Assembly: GCA_020747015.1 (NCBI GenBank)
Contig: JAGTJM010000003.1
Coordinates: 558,001-622,000 of the forward strand
Direction: 5' to 3'
Length of the DNA: 64,000 nt
From: Pyrenochaeta sp. MPI-SDFR-AT-0127
Lineage: Eukaryota; Ascomycota; Dothideomycetes; Pleosporales; Cucurbitariaceae
In this document: positions 34,502 to 45,091 of the stretch, piece after piece
Layout of the letters: each line of letters begins with the position of its first letter
Position numbering within the stretch: position 1 is the first letter of the stretch
The notes under the pieces: generated by a model
Database searches by the model: none
Told to the model about the DNA's origin: nothing
The model's input: the letters and a program-made list of their open reading frames with translations, nothing else
Position numbers and translations under genes: made by a program

Positions 34502-35581
34502 TCAGAACTTCCTCTTGGCTGCGGCTGCTTTTGACATTGCCAGCAACTTCCGCTTCCGTTCTTCCTTTGCCCGTTTGAGCGCCATCTCCTCAGCTAGCGC
34601 TTCGGCATCTTCCTTCTTTGCGACCTTGAGAGCAAGGCTCTCTTCTTCTTCGACATCCCAAACGCCTCCTTCCATATCAGAGGAGGCGTCAGATGCATAG
34701 TCTTCTTCTTCATCGTCCAAGTCGTCGAGGTCATCCCAATCTGCGTAACCATCATAACGTCCTTGAGTTGATTTGGGTTTCGTCTTTGCCGTAGGTGTTC
34801 CGTTTCGACTTGAAGAGGCAGGAGCACTCGCTGGTCGCGCAGTACCTCGATATCCAACCTCTATAGGTTTCTTAGCCGGGCGCGCAGTGCCTTGGTAGCC
34901 TACTTCAACTGGCTTCCGTTGCCCTTTCAAGGAATCGGCTTTGATGTCTGTTGATCTTGGTGGCATTCCTGTGACTGCCCTCTTCCCTTTGGCACCTGCG
35001 CTTGCCTCGGCCTTAAGCGCTAGGCGTTCCTTTCGTGACAAGATCTTTGTTGGCTCATGCTTGCCAGGTGGGGCAACGGGCTTTGTTGTGTCTTTCTCTT
35101 TCGCTTTTTGAAGCAGCGCCAGATAGCCTTTCTTAGGTGCAGCAGCTGGTGTTGTGGACGAGCCAATAGCTGCCGGGTTTGTTCTCGGGATAGGCGCAGC
35201 AGCCTTGAGTGAGACCGCAGGTGCGCTTGTCGCTGGGACATGCTTCCTCACAACTGGGGTCGCAGTTTTGGCAGATGATGGTGCTGCAGTTCCACGATAT
35301 GGAACGCTTGAGACAGGCAAGGGTTGGCTCGGTCTCGCGGCTCCAGGCGTGGACACAGAGCGGCTCGGACCATTTGTCTGTGGTGGTTGTACTCCCTCGT
35401 TCCGCTGTACCTTGACGTGACTGTTTTCGACGGGCCCAGATGCTTTACGCTTCAACTGCGGCGTCTGCGATGCGCCATTTGCCCCCGTAGTCGGTCGCGG
35501 CGCAGGTTTCGGGCCTCCTGCGGATGTGGCCTGTTTGGGTGCTGCGGACGTCTTTGTCGCTGCCGGGTCGACTATGGACAT
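34502..35581 (-). CDS. SPT2: SPT2 chromatin protein
   Basis: A 359-aa histone H3-H4 chaperone acting in transcription-coupled chromatin. The C-terminal SPT2 domain is clear: an acidic stretch (DWDDLDDLDDEEEDYASDAS) then a basic helical end (AEEMALKRAKEERKRKLLAM, closing KAAAAKRKF). The rest is Pro/Ala/Lys-rich and disordered, with two copies of a short repeat (KPIEVGYRGTARPA and KPVEVGYQGTARPA). The ATG at 35581 gives MSIVDPAATKT. A splice acceptor-like TTTCAG lies just upstream and an ATGAGT followed by GTGAGT at 35657, so either a 5' UTR intron or a tiny extra first coding exon exists; I could not fit the latter with a canonical donor. Confidence 0.85.
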   Translation of the reverse strand: MSIVDPAATKTSAAPKQATSAGGPKPAPRPTTGANGASQTPQLKRKASGPVENSHVKVQRNEGVQPPQTNGPSRSVSTPGAARPSQPLPVSSVPYRGTAAPSSAKTATPVVRKHVPATSAPAVSLKAAAPIPRTNPAAIGSSTTPAAAPKKGYLALLQKAKEKDTTKPVAPPGKHEPTKILSRKERLALKAEASAGAKGKRAVTGMPPRSTDIKADSLKGQRKPVEVGYQGTARPAKKPIEVGYRGTARPASAPASSSRNGTPTAKTKPKSTQGRYDGYADWDDLDDLDDEEEDYASDASSDMEGGVWDVEEEESLALKVAKKEDAEALAEEMALKRAKEERKRKLLAMSKAAAAKRKF

Positions 35582-36161
35582 AATATCTCTGAAAGCCTAG
35601 GGTTTTGCGGTCAATACATAAAACCGTTTCTGCTGGAGGCGCTCAACTCACACTCATGGCGGGCGACGGTTTAGCGTTTTGGCTCAGTGCTACCGCTCAA
35701 ATCGATTGGAGGGCAAGTTGAACATGCTTTCCAGGTAGGAAGTCGCCGATATAAATAGTCGCCGGAACTGCGATAGCGTGCGCGGAGGCAGGCAACAGGC
35801 GAACCTGGTAAAATAGTGAAGACGCGGACGTGGTGAAAGGACTGTGCTGAACAATGGCTGCGCGGGCAGGCCGATATATAACTGGGCTCATAGATCACGT
35901 GCCCAAGCCTCTCTGCCGCGCTAGCTGAGGACGGTATGGCGCAACTCGCGAAATCCCACCTGCCCTGGAGGTCAAAATTCCACAAGCGACCTCGAACTTT
36001 TACGATCGACAACCCACGACGAGAACTTGAAGCTTCAGTCTCCGGTCATACGGTGCGCATTACTTTTGCACTTACCATCAGCTACTTGAATACTGATTGA
36101 CGCAGGTTAAATCGATTGAACTCCTGTTCCATACAAACGATACCAACAAACCACCTTCACA
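35582..36161. other. Divergent promoter between SPT2 and P2
   Basis: A 580-bp head-to-head spacer. It contains the probable 5' UTR intron of SPT2 (about 35587-35651). A 113-codon minus-strand frame at 35671-36012 has no features. Confidence 0.5.
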
Positions 36162-36604
36162 ATGAAGCACCTCGCAGCATACCTTCTCCTTGGCCTTGGT
36201 GGTAACACCTCGCCTTCCGCCGCTGATGTCAAGGTTAGACTATCCGGGAATCTGATACCAATGCGCTGGCTTACAATTTGAACAGGCTGTCCTCGAGTCT
36301 GTCGGTATCGAGGCTGATGACGAGCGTCTCGACAAGCTCATCTCTGAGCTTGAGGGCAAGGACATCAACGAGGTATGAATTGTCATCTTCCAACATTATC
36401 ACGTACAGCACTGACAAGTTGCAGTTGATCTCCGAGGGTTCTGCTAAGCTCGCCTCTGTTCCCTCTGGTGGAGCTGGTGGTGCTGCCGCATCCGGCGGTG
36501 CTGCTGCCGCGTCTGGTGGTGCCGACGCTGCGCCTGCGGCCGAGGAGAAGGAGGAGGAGAAGGAAGAGTCAGACGAGGACATGGGTTTCGGTCTCTTCGA
36601 CTAA
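36162..36604 (+). CDS. RPP2: 60S acidic ribosomal protein P2
   Basis: A 112-aa stalk protein of the large ribosomal subunit, binding elongation factors. Exons 36162-36233, 36286-36372 and 36425-36604. It starts MKHLAAYLLLGLGGN, carries the dimerising N-terminal helices (VLESVGIEADDERLDKLIS), a Gly/Ala hinge and the strictly conserved stalk tail EESDEDMGFGLFD. The start MKHLAAY separates it from P1. Confidence 0.97.
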
Positions 36605-37257
36605 GCGCATCGTCAAATCTCTCTCAACGAAGTATGATCAGTTCAAGCTCTCGACTATCACGGGAATCATGCGCTACGAACAAGAGTAATTGGGCGGTGT
36701 CGAGCGAGCGAGTGATGGGATTTGGAGAAAGATTATGCAGCAATAGTTTACTACTTGTCTGCTAAGATACCCAGAATGAAGCCATGCACCCTCAATGTAA
36801 ATTTCGCCATCGATTGCATTTGTGACCCTGAATAGTATCAGCATGGCCAGGCCGTTCTTGATTTGTATGATTTGTCCGAAAATGTAAGAATTTGTGGATT
36901 TGTTGTGCTCTTCCTCGACTTTTGTTGGCCTTTGGTTGGAGATCTCCACATGACCTTGCAGTGAATTTCGAGAACAACATAGACTACTATGGCTAGACAT
37001 ATGGTATTCACGATAATTATTCCTGTATATCATAGCCCTGTAGTGGTGACAATGCAAATGCAACCATTTTGTGATTTTCTTTAATGTTCGTGACCGGCGT
37101 CCAGTATGGGCGGCGACAATAGCGTGCCAAGACTCGCTTAACCAGCCGTGCAGCCCACGACTGCTGCAATTCCACTTCGACGTCCAACTTCGACGACCGA
37201 CAACCACCCCGCGACCCCATCGAAGTTCACTTTCTAGCTACTTCGAAAATCGCAATC
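36605..37257. other. Intergenic between two ribosomal-protein genes
   Basis: P2 3' UTR and S15 promoter. A pyrimidine/AT mix, with CTTCGAAAATCGCAATC directly before the S15 ATG. The 177-codon minus frame at 36674-37207 is not credible as a gene. Confidence 0.5.
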
Positions 37258-38076
37258 ATGGCTGATTCCGAATACGTGAGTACTTGCTGCAATGCTTCCC
37301 GGGCGCAGCCTGCTAACAGTGATACAGAACGCCGAGGAGGCTGCCGGTACGCTCTCATAATTCCCTACGAACCCCCCAACATATCCTGCCACTGCAATCG
37401 AGCGCGGACACCGAGTTTACACTGTCGAATTCGTATCAAAATGCTGCACTCGTGCAAGGAACACAGAGAATAGATGTATAAGAAACACGGGCTGACGATA
37501 CATTTCACAGAGCTTAAGAGGAAGAGAGCGTTCAAGAAGTTCTCGTACCGTGGTGTCGACCTTGACCAGTATGTCTTCCAGACCCAGCGATTCCACAATT
37601 GCCATAAAGACTCTGTAGTGGTGACGACGATGTGCTGATGAACACACAGGCTTCTCGACCTTGGCTCAGAGGAACTCCGTGACCTCGTCCATGCCCGTGC
37701 TCGCAGAAGGTTCAACCGCGGTCTCAAGCGCAAGCCCATGGGCCTGATCAAGAAGCTCCGCAAGTCGAAGCAGGAGGCTAAGCCCAACGAGAAGCCCGAT
37801 CTCGTCAAGACCCATCTCCGTAACATGATTGTTGTCCCCGAGATGATCGGCAGCGTCATTGGTGTCTACTCCGGCAAGGAATTCAACCAGGTCGAGATCA
37901 AGCCTGAGATGGTCGGCCACTACCTTGGAGAGTTCTCTATCTCATAGTGCGTATTCCCGACTACTTATACTTGCCAGGGAAAGACATGCGGCTAACCAGT
38001 CAACAGCAAGCCCGTCAAGCACGGAAGGCCGGGTATTGGTGCTACCCACTCTTCCCGTTTCATTCCCCTCAAGTAA
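37258..38076 (+). CDS. RPS15: 40S ribosomal protein S15 (uS19)
   Basis: A 153-aa protein of the small-subunit head. Five exons: 37258-37275, 37328-37346, 37511-37568, 37650-37946 and 38007-38076. Two tiny first exons (18 and 19 nt) encode MADSEYNAEEAA. The conserved body has KRKRAFKKFSYRGVDLDQLL, RRRFNRGLKRKPMGL, NMIVVPEMIGSVIGVYSGK and the basic C-terminal KHGRPGIGATHSSRFIPLK. The 164-bp second intron is the longest here; I looked for C/D-box snoRNA motifs and saw no convincing pair. Confidence 0.97.
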
Positions 38077-38678
38077 ATGGTCTGGGTCTTGGTTGCATGG
38101 GTTCTTTCGTGGGGCGAATAGTGTACTTGATGACCTACAACGAATACAGGTGTTAGGTGCATTACTCTCGGTGGCTGTGACGCACAAAAGCAGTTACGGC
38201 GAGCATGAAGATTTGGTGTAGATAGCACCATTTATCACATCTGAGATACCTCCACACGTTTTGCATGCCGGGTCATGTGCAGTTTGTGTATGTTATGGTT
38301 ACGTTGAAGACAGGCGATGTTGATTACCTTGCTCTCCTTCGCAGTGACGTTGTGAGAACTATCAGATTGAGTAGGCACTCGACTAAGCATTACTTTCACG
38401 CATGTCTTGGTCTCTTTAAGCACCCATGATATCACTTCCTCCTTGAGCTAGCTGTCGTGATGCCTTTCGAGTCTTTTTTGTCATGCACTGCACAGTGGGT
38501 TCAACTTTACATGAGGCTTTGATGATCAGATGGACCATCACCACACAGTCGGCAAAAATCATTCAAGGCACTCTCACATCGAGAATGTTAGCATGGTATG
38601 ACAGTGATTATCTCTATTGTAGTAATAAAACTTGGGTATTGACAGGATTTGGTGAAGAGAAAAGAAAGCTTCGCCTCG
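38077..38678. other. Intergenic between convergent 3' ends (RPS15, NUS1)
   Basis: AT-rich 3' UTR sequence. Nothing recognised. Confidence 0.5.
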
Positions 38679-39829
38679 TTACCTCCCAATGCGCATTTCA
38701 ACCTTTGCAAAATTGTAAAGCGCTCGGAGGAAAACCTGATAGTTTACGCCTTTATTGTCTGCCAAGTGGCTGGAATGCTGGTTAGCCATAATACGCAGAA
38801 TGTTAAAACAGATCTGTACGTACAATATCTCTGTCAAACGCAACTGCCACGGTGGGTAACCCTGCAGTTGCACTGTTGGACTGAACAGAATCAACAGATC
38901 CGGCTCACTTGAGACGTGGTCGCTGAGCTGAGCGTCGATCAAGTCCATGTTAATCTGTTCCTGGTGCACGTCGCCTTTTTGGGCCATTTCCGCGAGTGTA
39001 CGTGTCAAGTCGACAATGGTGTCTCGCCCGTCATGCTCAGAGAGCAAGAGGACGGTCAGATGCTGCCGTTCCTCTTTGAGGTTGTCACCATTGGGCTCTG
39101 CAGTTTGTGGAGGTGTGTTCGGTGGAGAGTAGGAGCTGAGGTGGGGAGCACGAAGAGAGAGTGTGGGTTTGCGACGTGGCCCAAAGTAAGCTTCGAGCGT
39201 GTTCCAGATGCTGGCGTGTGTTTGCGGAAGGTAGTTCTTAAGCACGCCTTGTTGGTGTCAGTCTTACTCTGTGCGGGTTTCCACCATGGACAAAACTCAC
39301 CCGTCCGTTCATAGACACTCAAGAATGGAATGCCAGCGCTCGCAGCCCACGCTGCAATCTCGCACACATCATTCACCAAGCCTTCAAGTCCTGCATTACC
39401 CTGGCTCCCATCATCTTCCTGGTATTCTACTATTACACTGAGGTGCTTAGGCAGTTTCTCAAGGCCCTTGACATCGTGCGCGATGAATTCTGGTGTGCGG
39501 TGGTGGTATTTGAGGAGCGAGATGACTTTTCCGCGGACAAGACGGAATGCGCGCCGGAAGCGGAAGAAGATGCTGAAGAAGAGAGCGATGATGTGGTGAA
39601 GTGCAAGGAAGACGAAGTTCTTGACAGGGCCGTGTTTCTTCGGTTTTGAGGCTTTGGAGAGGCGCCGGCGGCGAGCAGCTTTTGCCTTTGCTTCGTCGGA
39701 CGAGGTCGGTTCGGAAGGGAGGAAGGGTTTTAGGAGTTCTTCGCGCTCTTTGGCACTTAATTGCTTTCCCCCAATGGTGCCTCGCCGAAAGGCCGTTTCC
39801 TGCGTGGATGTAACGCCCGTGACTGCCAT
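38679..39829 (-). CDS. NUS1: Dehydrodolichyl diphosphate synthase complex subunit Nus1
   Basis: A 347-aa ER protein; with the catalytic cis-prenyltransferase it makes the dolichol precursor for N-glycosylation. Exons 39829-39301, 39247-38824 and 38769-38679. The last intron is 54 bp, an exact multiple of three, so the frame stays open through it. Removing it gives TEIFHLADNKGVNYQVFLRAL, the family form. Features: a basic N-terminus, one membrane helix (FVFLALHHIIALFFSIFFRF), VYERTGVLKNYLPQ, a variable insert, LTEIF and the C-terminal MRIGR with the RxG motif needed for activity in this family. Confidence 0.9.
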
Positions 39830-40588
39830 TGCGGGCGATGGATCAAGTATTTGGGATCAGAAACAGGGACTCTGCAAATGTCTAGCAGGCTAGAAGGAAG
39901 GAATGCAGCAAGGGTAAATAAAGAAAGGGAAGAATGTTCCTGTTAGCCATGCATTGTTGGGGGATGTGGGATCATATGAATTCGCAGGTTGAGGCTGGTG
40001 CGTACGTGTGGCGGCCGTCGCTGCCGACGTAGTAAGCCAAGTGCGCACATCTTGGTTGCTCAGCCTTGGAAGGAGGCGGGATTGCGTGTCGGCCAGAGTC
40101 GTCGCAAGGGCAGGATGGCTGTGGTAATGCCGAGGACACGTGCATGCATGCCATCTTCACGCACCGGTCTTGGAGAGACGAGGTAGCGGCATAGGCGACA
40201 CCTAGTTTGCGGTGCATGAGGTCACTTGCTTCTCCGTTCGGCGGCAATTTGCAGACATGGGACCGGAACGCGGGGAGCGCCACCAGCCACATCCACGACG
40301 TTGGAGGGCCACCTAGCAGAGCTTTGTGGGTGGTGATTGACCGACCACCACATGCCATGTGTTTTGTTTTGCCCCAGGAATAATTGCCTACTAACTCAAG
40401 GTAACTTTGCAACAGTGTATCGCTCGGCAGCGAGAGTTGAACGCCTCATGCTTGTCGACAGGCCCAAAACACCAGCGCTGGGGTGGCATTACCTGGCCCA
40501 ACGCAGGCAATAGTGCTTCACAATCCTGAAGTGACCTTCCTAGCCAGCACTCAAGCTTTAAATTGAGCTGCTACTCCCCGTGTACAAC
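39830..40588. other. Divergent promoter between NUS1 and SEC10
   Basis: A 759-bp head-to-head spacer. Frames at 39972-40412 lack features. Nothing else recognised. Confidence 0.5.
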
Positions 40589-43218
40589 ATGCAGGCCCCA
40601 AGCGCCGACTCGGTCTCGGTTCTCACGCATACGACCTCGAGGACGTCTATGCGAGGGCCGCAGTTCACGTTAGACAAGTTCTCCGTGAGCCAACCCCACG
40701 CCCCTGGCCCCAGTGCTCATACTAATCTGCCCAGAGCAAAGACTTCATCGTCAAAGACTTTATCGAAGATCTCTCCCACGCTGCGGTACCTGCGTCACGC
40801 AAGTCAGGGTCGACCTCTGGCCAGCAGACTTTCGATCCCAAACCGCTAATCCGCACATTCGAACATGCCTTGACCCGGCTGAACAACCTTTCAGAGGACC
40901 TCGAGGAGAAGGAGAATGAGCTCTCCGGAGCCGTAAGGCGTGCAGAGGCCCAGCACAACCAGAATGCCGAATCCCTAGGCAGGAGGCTCGAGCAGTCCAT
41001 TGATCGGTTTCAGCGGTTGGACAGCTCCCTCAATGGTGGGGATGAAGGAGGCCCAGATGCTGGTGGGAATATTGCCATGCGCATAGGTGAGCGACTGGAA
41101 GAGCTGGACCGTCAACGGAAGAGGGCACTCGACGCAAAGTTCCTGATCGAATGCTGGCAGGAGGTCAGCGAACGGGGCGAGCTCAACATACTTGAGGACC
41201 ACCGAAGAAGTGGTGACATTGTGCGATGCGCCGAAATTGCTCGCCAGCTCTTGAGAATAAGCATCCGGTTGGATCCTGAGGTCAACTCGCGCGTCAATGG
41301 CGAGGGGCAGAACGGGATGAAGAAGCGGCCAGCACAGCGACCGAAGCACAACACGAAAGAGGTCATTGAGAAGTTCCTAGAGAACCTGGAGCAGGATCTC
41401 CTCGTCAAATTTGACGATTGCTATCGCCGGCCAAACTATAATGGCATGCGCGACTGTGCGATTGCACTTCGAGGTTTCAGCGATGGTGCCAGTGTCATCG
41501 CCACTTATGTAAACCAGCACTCGTTCTTCATCGACCGGAATCAGTTGATCACGGAAGAGCTGACGACAGACGCGGAAACGTGGGATCGCCTTCAGGATCC
41601 AGATGCAGAGCCACCTGGCATTGAACCAACTCTGCAATCGCTGATCGATGAGGTTAAGATTGTCGTACAGGAGGAATCCGCAATCATTAGGCGAGCGTTT
41701 CCATATTACGAAGAGGTCCTGGTCAAATTCTTGGAGCGAATTTTCCAACAGTCGATACAACAACGATTGGAGATGATCCTCGACAAAGCGAGCGATCTTT
41801 CGTCCCTCGCATTCTTGCGCTCGCTGCAAGCATCGAGAAGCTACATCACACAACTCGTAGAAGATCTCAAGACCCATGGTTTGACCGAACACCCAGAGCC
41901 GGTAACTTCGCAAATTGCGGCTACGCTTGATCAGCAACTTGAAGAGCTGTTCTCTTCGTACTTCATTGGCGAAAAATACATTGAGCGAGAGAAGAAGAAC
42001 CTTGATGAATTATACTCTTCACTTCTCCTAAAGTTCACCATCTATCACTCGAGACGGAGCAAAATGCCCACCTCATACTTCGGTTCCCTTGCGCAGCGAG
42101 GCAAGGAACTCGCAGCATCGGCTCGTGATAAGTACATGGAGCGTCTCGAGAGTACGGATCTACCAGCCAGTCAAAAGGCAACACTTCTTCGTATTGCTGG
42201 TTTGAAGGAAGACCAGCAAGAGAAAAAAGACATTGATGTGACGGATGAAGATGGCAGACTTTCGCTGGCGGTTGCCAAGCGGATGTTGAAGTGGCTAGCG
42301 GAGGGTGTTGGACGTGGTCTAGAGCTGTCACCGGGCAATGAGACACCGAAGGATGTCCAGGTTCTGCTAAGTCTGTTACTCCGGCAAATGGGTGAGATTT
42401 ATCTCGAGACTGCTTTGGAAGCGTAAGTTTTATATGTTTTCCACTCTTATGCACTGTATTGACATCGTCACAGCGCACAAGATCATGCTGCATCACAGGA
42501 GAACTCAAAAACACCACCCGACTTGACTCATCTGCCATCCCTCCATGCCATCACTACAATTCTTCATCTCCTCCAACAGACAACCACAACAATCCTTCTC
42601 CCACTTTGCACTCCCAACCTTACCATCCGTCGCGAGATCGAGAAGACTACCAACACAACAATGGCAACACTCGAATCAAAGCTGTCCAATATTCTCAATC
42701 TCACACTGACCGCTTCGCTTAACTGGGTCAGCAAATGCCTTGCCCAACAAAAGAAGACCGATTTCAGACCCAAGGAGGATGATATGATGGTCATGAGCGA
42801 GACTCAGGCGTGCCGCGACGTCGCCGCCTTTCTTACCCGCGTGGCCACCCAGGCGACAGCGGCCCTTTCCGGGCGCAACCTCTCCCTCTTCCTTGCCGAG
42901 CTTGCTCGCAGCCTGCGCTCCCTTATTTTAGCCCATATCTTGAAATTCTCCATCTCCCAGGTCGGCGGTCTCAGTGTTTCAAAGGACATGAATCTTTACG
43001 TCGAGCTTGTGAGAGGCTGGCCGACGGGCGAAGATCTAGAACCTGGGGCAATGGATGTACTCACAGATGTCAGCACGCTATTCATCATTGGGCCAGAGGC
43101 ATTGCGGGATCGATTAAGAGCGGCCGGAGCCCAGGATGCACAGGAACTTAAGGGTTTTATCGCAAAGAGAGATGATGCGAACAGTGTGGGGGTGCAGAGT
43201 GTGCTTAGCGGCATGTAG
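40589..43218 (+). CDS. SEC10: Exocyst complex component Sec10
   Basis: An 842-aa subunit of the exocyst, which tethers secretory vesicles at growth sites such as the hyphal tip. Exons 40589-40684, 40735-42422 and 42474-43218 (introns 50 and 51 bp). The N-terminus reads LDKFS-SKDFIVKDFIEDLS, then a predicted coiled coil (LNNLSEDLEEKENELSGAVR) and helical-rod sequence conserved in Sec10: LDAKFLIECWQEVSERG, RCAEIARQLL, YIEREKKNLDELY. The C-terminus has ISQVGGLSVSKDMNLYVELV and FIAKRDDA. The second splice joins ALEA-AQDHAASQEN in phase. Length fits the fungal family. Confidence 0.93.
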
Positions 43219-43766
43219 GAGAGTCATTTTGTACAAAGGATGCGTTGGTGGTTAGTAGAAGCCGTGCTCTGGGCGGCTCATTGGTTCAGCTCGCTTCAGG
43301 CCATGTCGTCTGTATCGCCAAGTACAGAAGTGACTGTTAGTATACAAGCGATGCGTCCAACAGCAACAGTTTAGTATCATACATTTAGCGACTTAGTATC
43401 AGGGATACCAATCATATCGTCTCAAGTCAAGGCGTCTCTCAGTACTGTCATTTTTATTGACAAGGGTGAAGCACGCTTCAGAAGCCCAGAACCATTAATC
43501 TATTTGTTTACTGTTTTGCAATGTCTTCCGGGCTGCGATCGGGAAATGTTGGTCACTCAGCAACCGACTTTTCATCCATAATCGAATTTCACCTTCACCG
43601 TCTCCTTATCTACAATTGTCTACGCTCGAGCATTCACCATCACTCTCTGATCCATAATGTCGACTGGAAGGTAGAGATATAAACACTAGTCTCTCGCCAA
43701 ATACTTGCCCACAACCTTCCTTCACTTGCAACATCACGAAACGAAACGCAAATCCTCATCAACAGT
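43219..43766. other. Intergenic, SEC10 3' end to next promoter
   Basis: Nothing recognised; the last 120 bases are pyrimidine/A-rich leader-like sequence. Confidence 0.5.
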
Positions 43767-44536
43767 ATGGCACCTCCCGATATCAAGAAGACAACGCGAT
43801 CAATGGTCCCCTCAGAGAAGGACTATCGAGTCAATAAGCGCCAAACCAATCGTGTCACCAGGAGCCAGGCCGCGAAACTTGGAGCAATGTGAGTACTGTA
43901 TACGCTCCTCTAGTGACCAGAAGTTGCTTAAACTATCACAGGGCGAATCATAACTACAATTCTCCTCTTCTCAGGCTACCGGGGGAGATACGGAACAAGA
44001 TCTACGAATATACTCTCGGCGACGCGATCATATATCCGACCTCCATACCGTATCTGGCATCCAAAGAAGATATCCTGCCCCGATGTTTAATCCAGTATCA
44101 TTCGACTTGCACGAGAATTGATACTGGTACGTCCGTTGAGCTTCCGTGGTCGATGTCGAGAGACTGGAGCTTATTCACAGCGTTAACTCGAGTCTGCCGT
44201 CAACTCTATCATGAAACAAGCACATTGCCCTTCAAGCTGAATGTAATGGTATTGTATGCCATCGATGATGTTAATGCTTGGCTTGCTCAGCTCAAGGACG
44301 ACAAGAAGAAAGCCATCCAAGCGATCGAACTCATAGATTTAGGTTACTTCAAAAGTGATCTATTAGTGGAATTGCTCACGGAGTGCTCGGGGCTGCAGAC
44401 AATTGAGGAGAGTAACCATGTGGTCGGTTGTAACAAGGATTTCAAGGAGGATCTAGAGCAAGAAGGATTCCAATGTATCAAGTGGCATGATGGCCCGGAC
44501 TTTGGTACCAGCTACATGAAATTTCAACGTGCCTGA
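43767..44536 (+). CDS. Hypothetical fungal protein with LPGEIRNKIYEY (F-box-like/2EXR-type) motif
   Basis: A 238-aa protein from exons 43767-43888 and 43942-44536 (53-bp intron). The first exon encodes a basic leader (KKTTRSMVPSEKDYRV). The second starts with PLLRLPGEIRNKIYEYTLGD, a motif found at the head of many filamentous-fungal proteins of unknown function. LFTALTRVCRQLYHETSTLPF follows, the matching second half of that module. The rest (AQLKDDKKKAIQAIELIDL) is unassigned. The family is large and variable in Pleosporales; roles are mostly unknown. Confidence 0.75.
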
Positions 44537-45091
44537 AGGACTGGCAGCAGGACCTTTACCATTAGCCTGCAACCGGTACTCGGATCATACACGAAAAAAA
44601 AGAGTCGTCAACAACTTAGGAATTTCTACGTATTCCGCATTCACCACACTGGATTACGTAGAAGCTTTTCCGTTTCTGAACAAGGACCTGGCTGATTTTG
44701 GGCATTGGCTTTTCCTGCTTGGGCATACCTATGGAGCAATTGTAAAAGTATACAGGACTTGTAAGGAGGCTCTCTAGCAAGCAAACGCAGCACACAGCGC
44801 TCAGGAAATCACCTATATGCCTACATTCAAGCAGGGCCCCAGGGATATCCAATCACATGAAAGAGGTTCAAAATCGAGAGGCTCACTTTTTGGAATATTT
44901 GTTCCTTGGATATGCACTCTTTAGGTATGCACTCTTTGGATATGCACTCTTTAGGTATGCACTCTTTGAATATGTACTCTTTGGATATGCACTCTTTGGA
45001 TATTCTACAGTTTCATAGACACCCTCTCCCATTCTATCCGATCTATCATATCCTTGACCCACACTTCTAGTTTCTACATGATGATAACTTA
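44537..45091. other. Intergenic with a 15-bp minisatellite
   Basis: Spacer between convergent genes. It holds the tandem repeat listed separately. An 82-codon plus frame at 44529-44777 has no features. Confidence 0.5.
44906..44995. repeat. 15-bp tandem repeat, about six units
   Basis: Units follow TTGGATATGCACTCT with alternating TTGGA/TTAGG heads and one TTGAATATGTACTCT variant. A partial seventh unit follows at 44996. Because 15 is a multiple of three, the array is open in several frames; on the minus strand it reads as repeats of S-A-Y-P/L-K. Confidence 0.9.

Noticed and set aside
37347..37510. snoRNA in the 164-bp RPS15 intron
   Set aside because: No paired C (RTGATGA) and D (CTGA) boxes with flanking stem; CTGAC near the 3' end is better read as the branch point.
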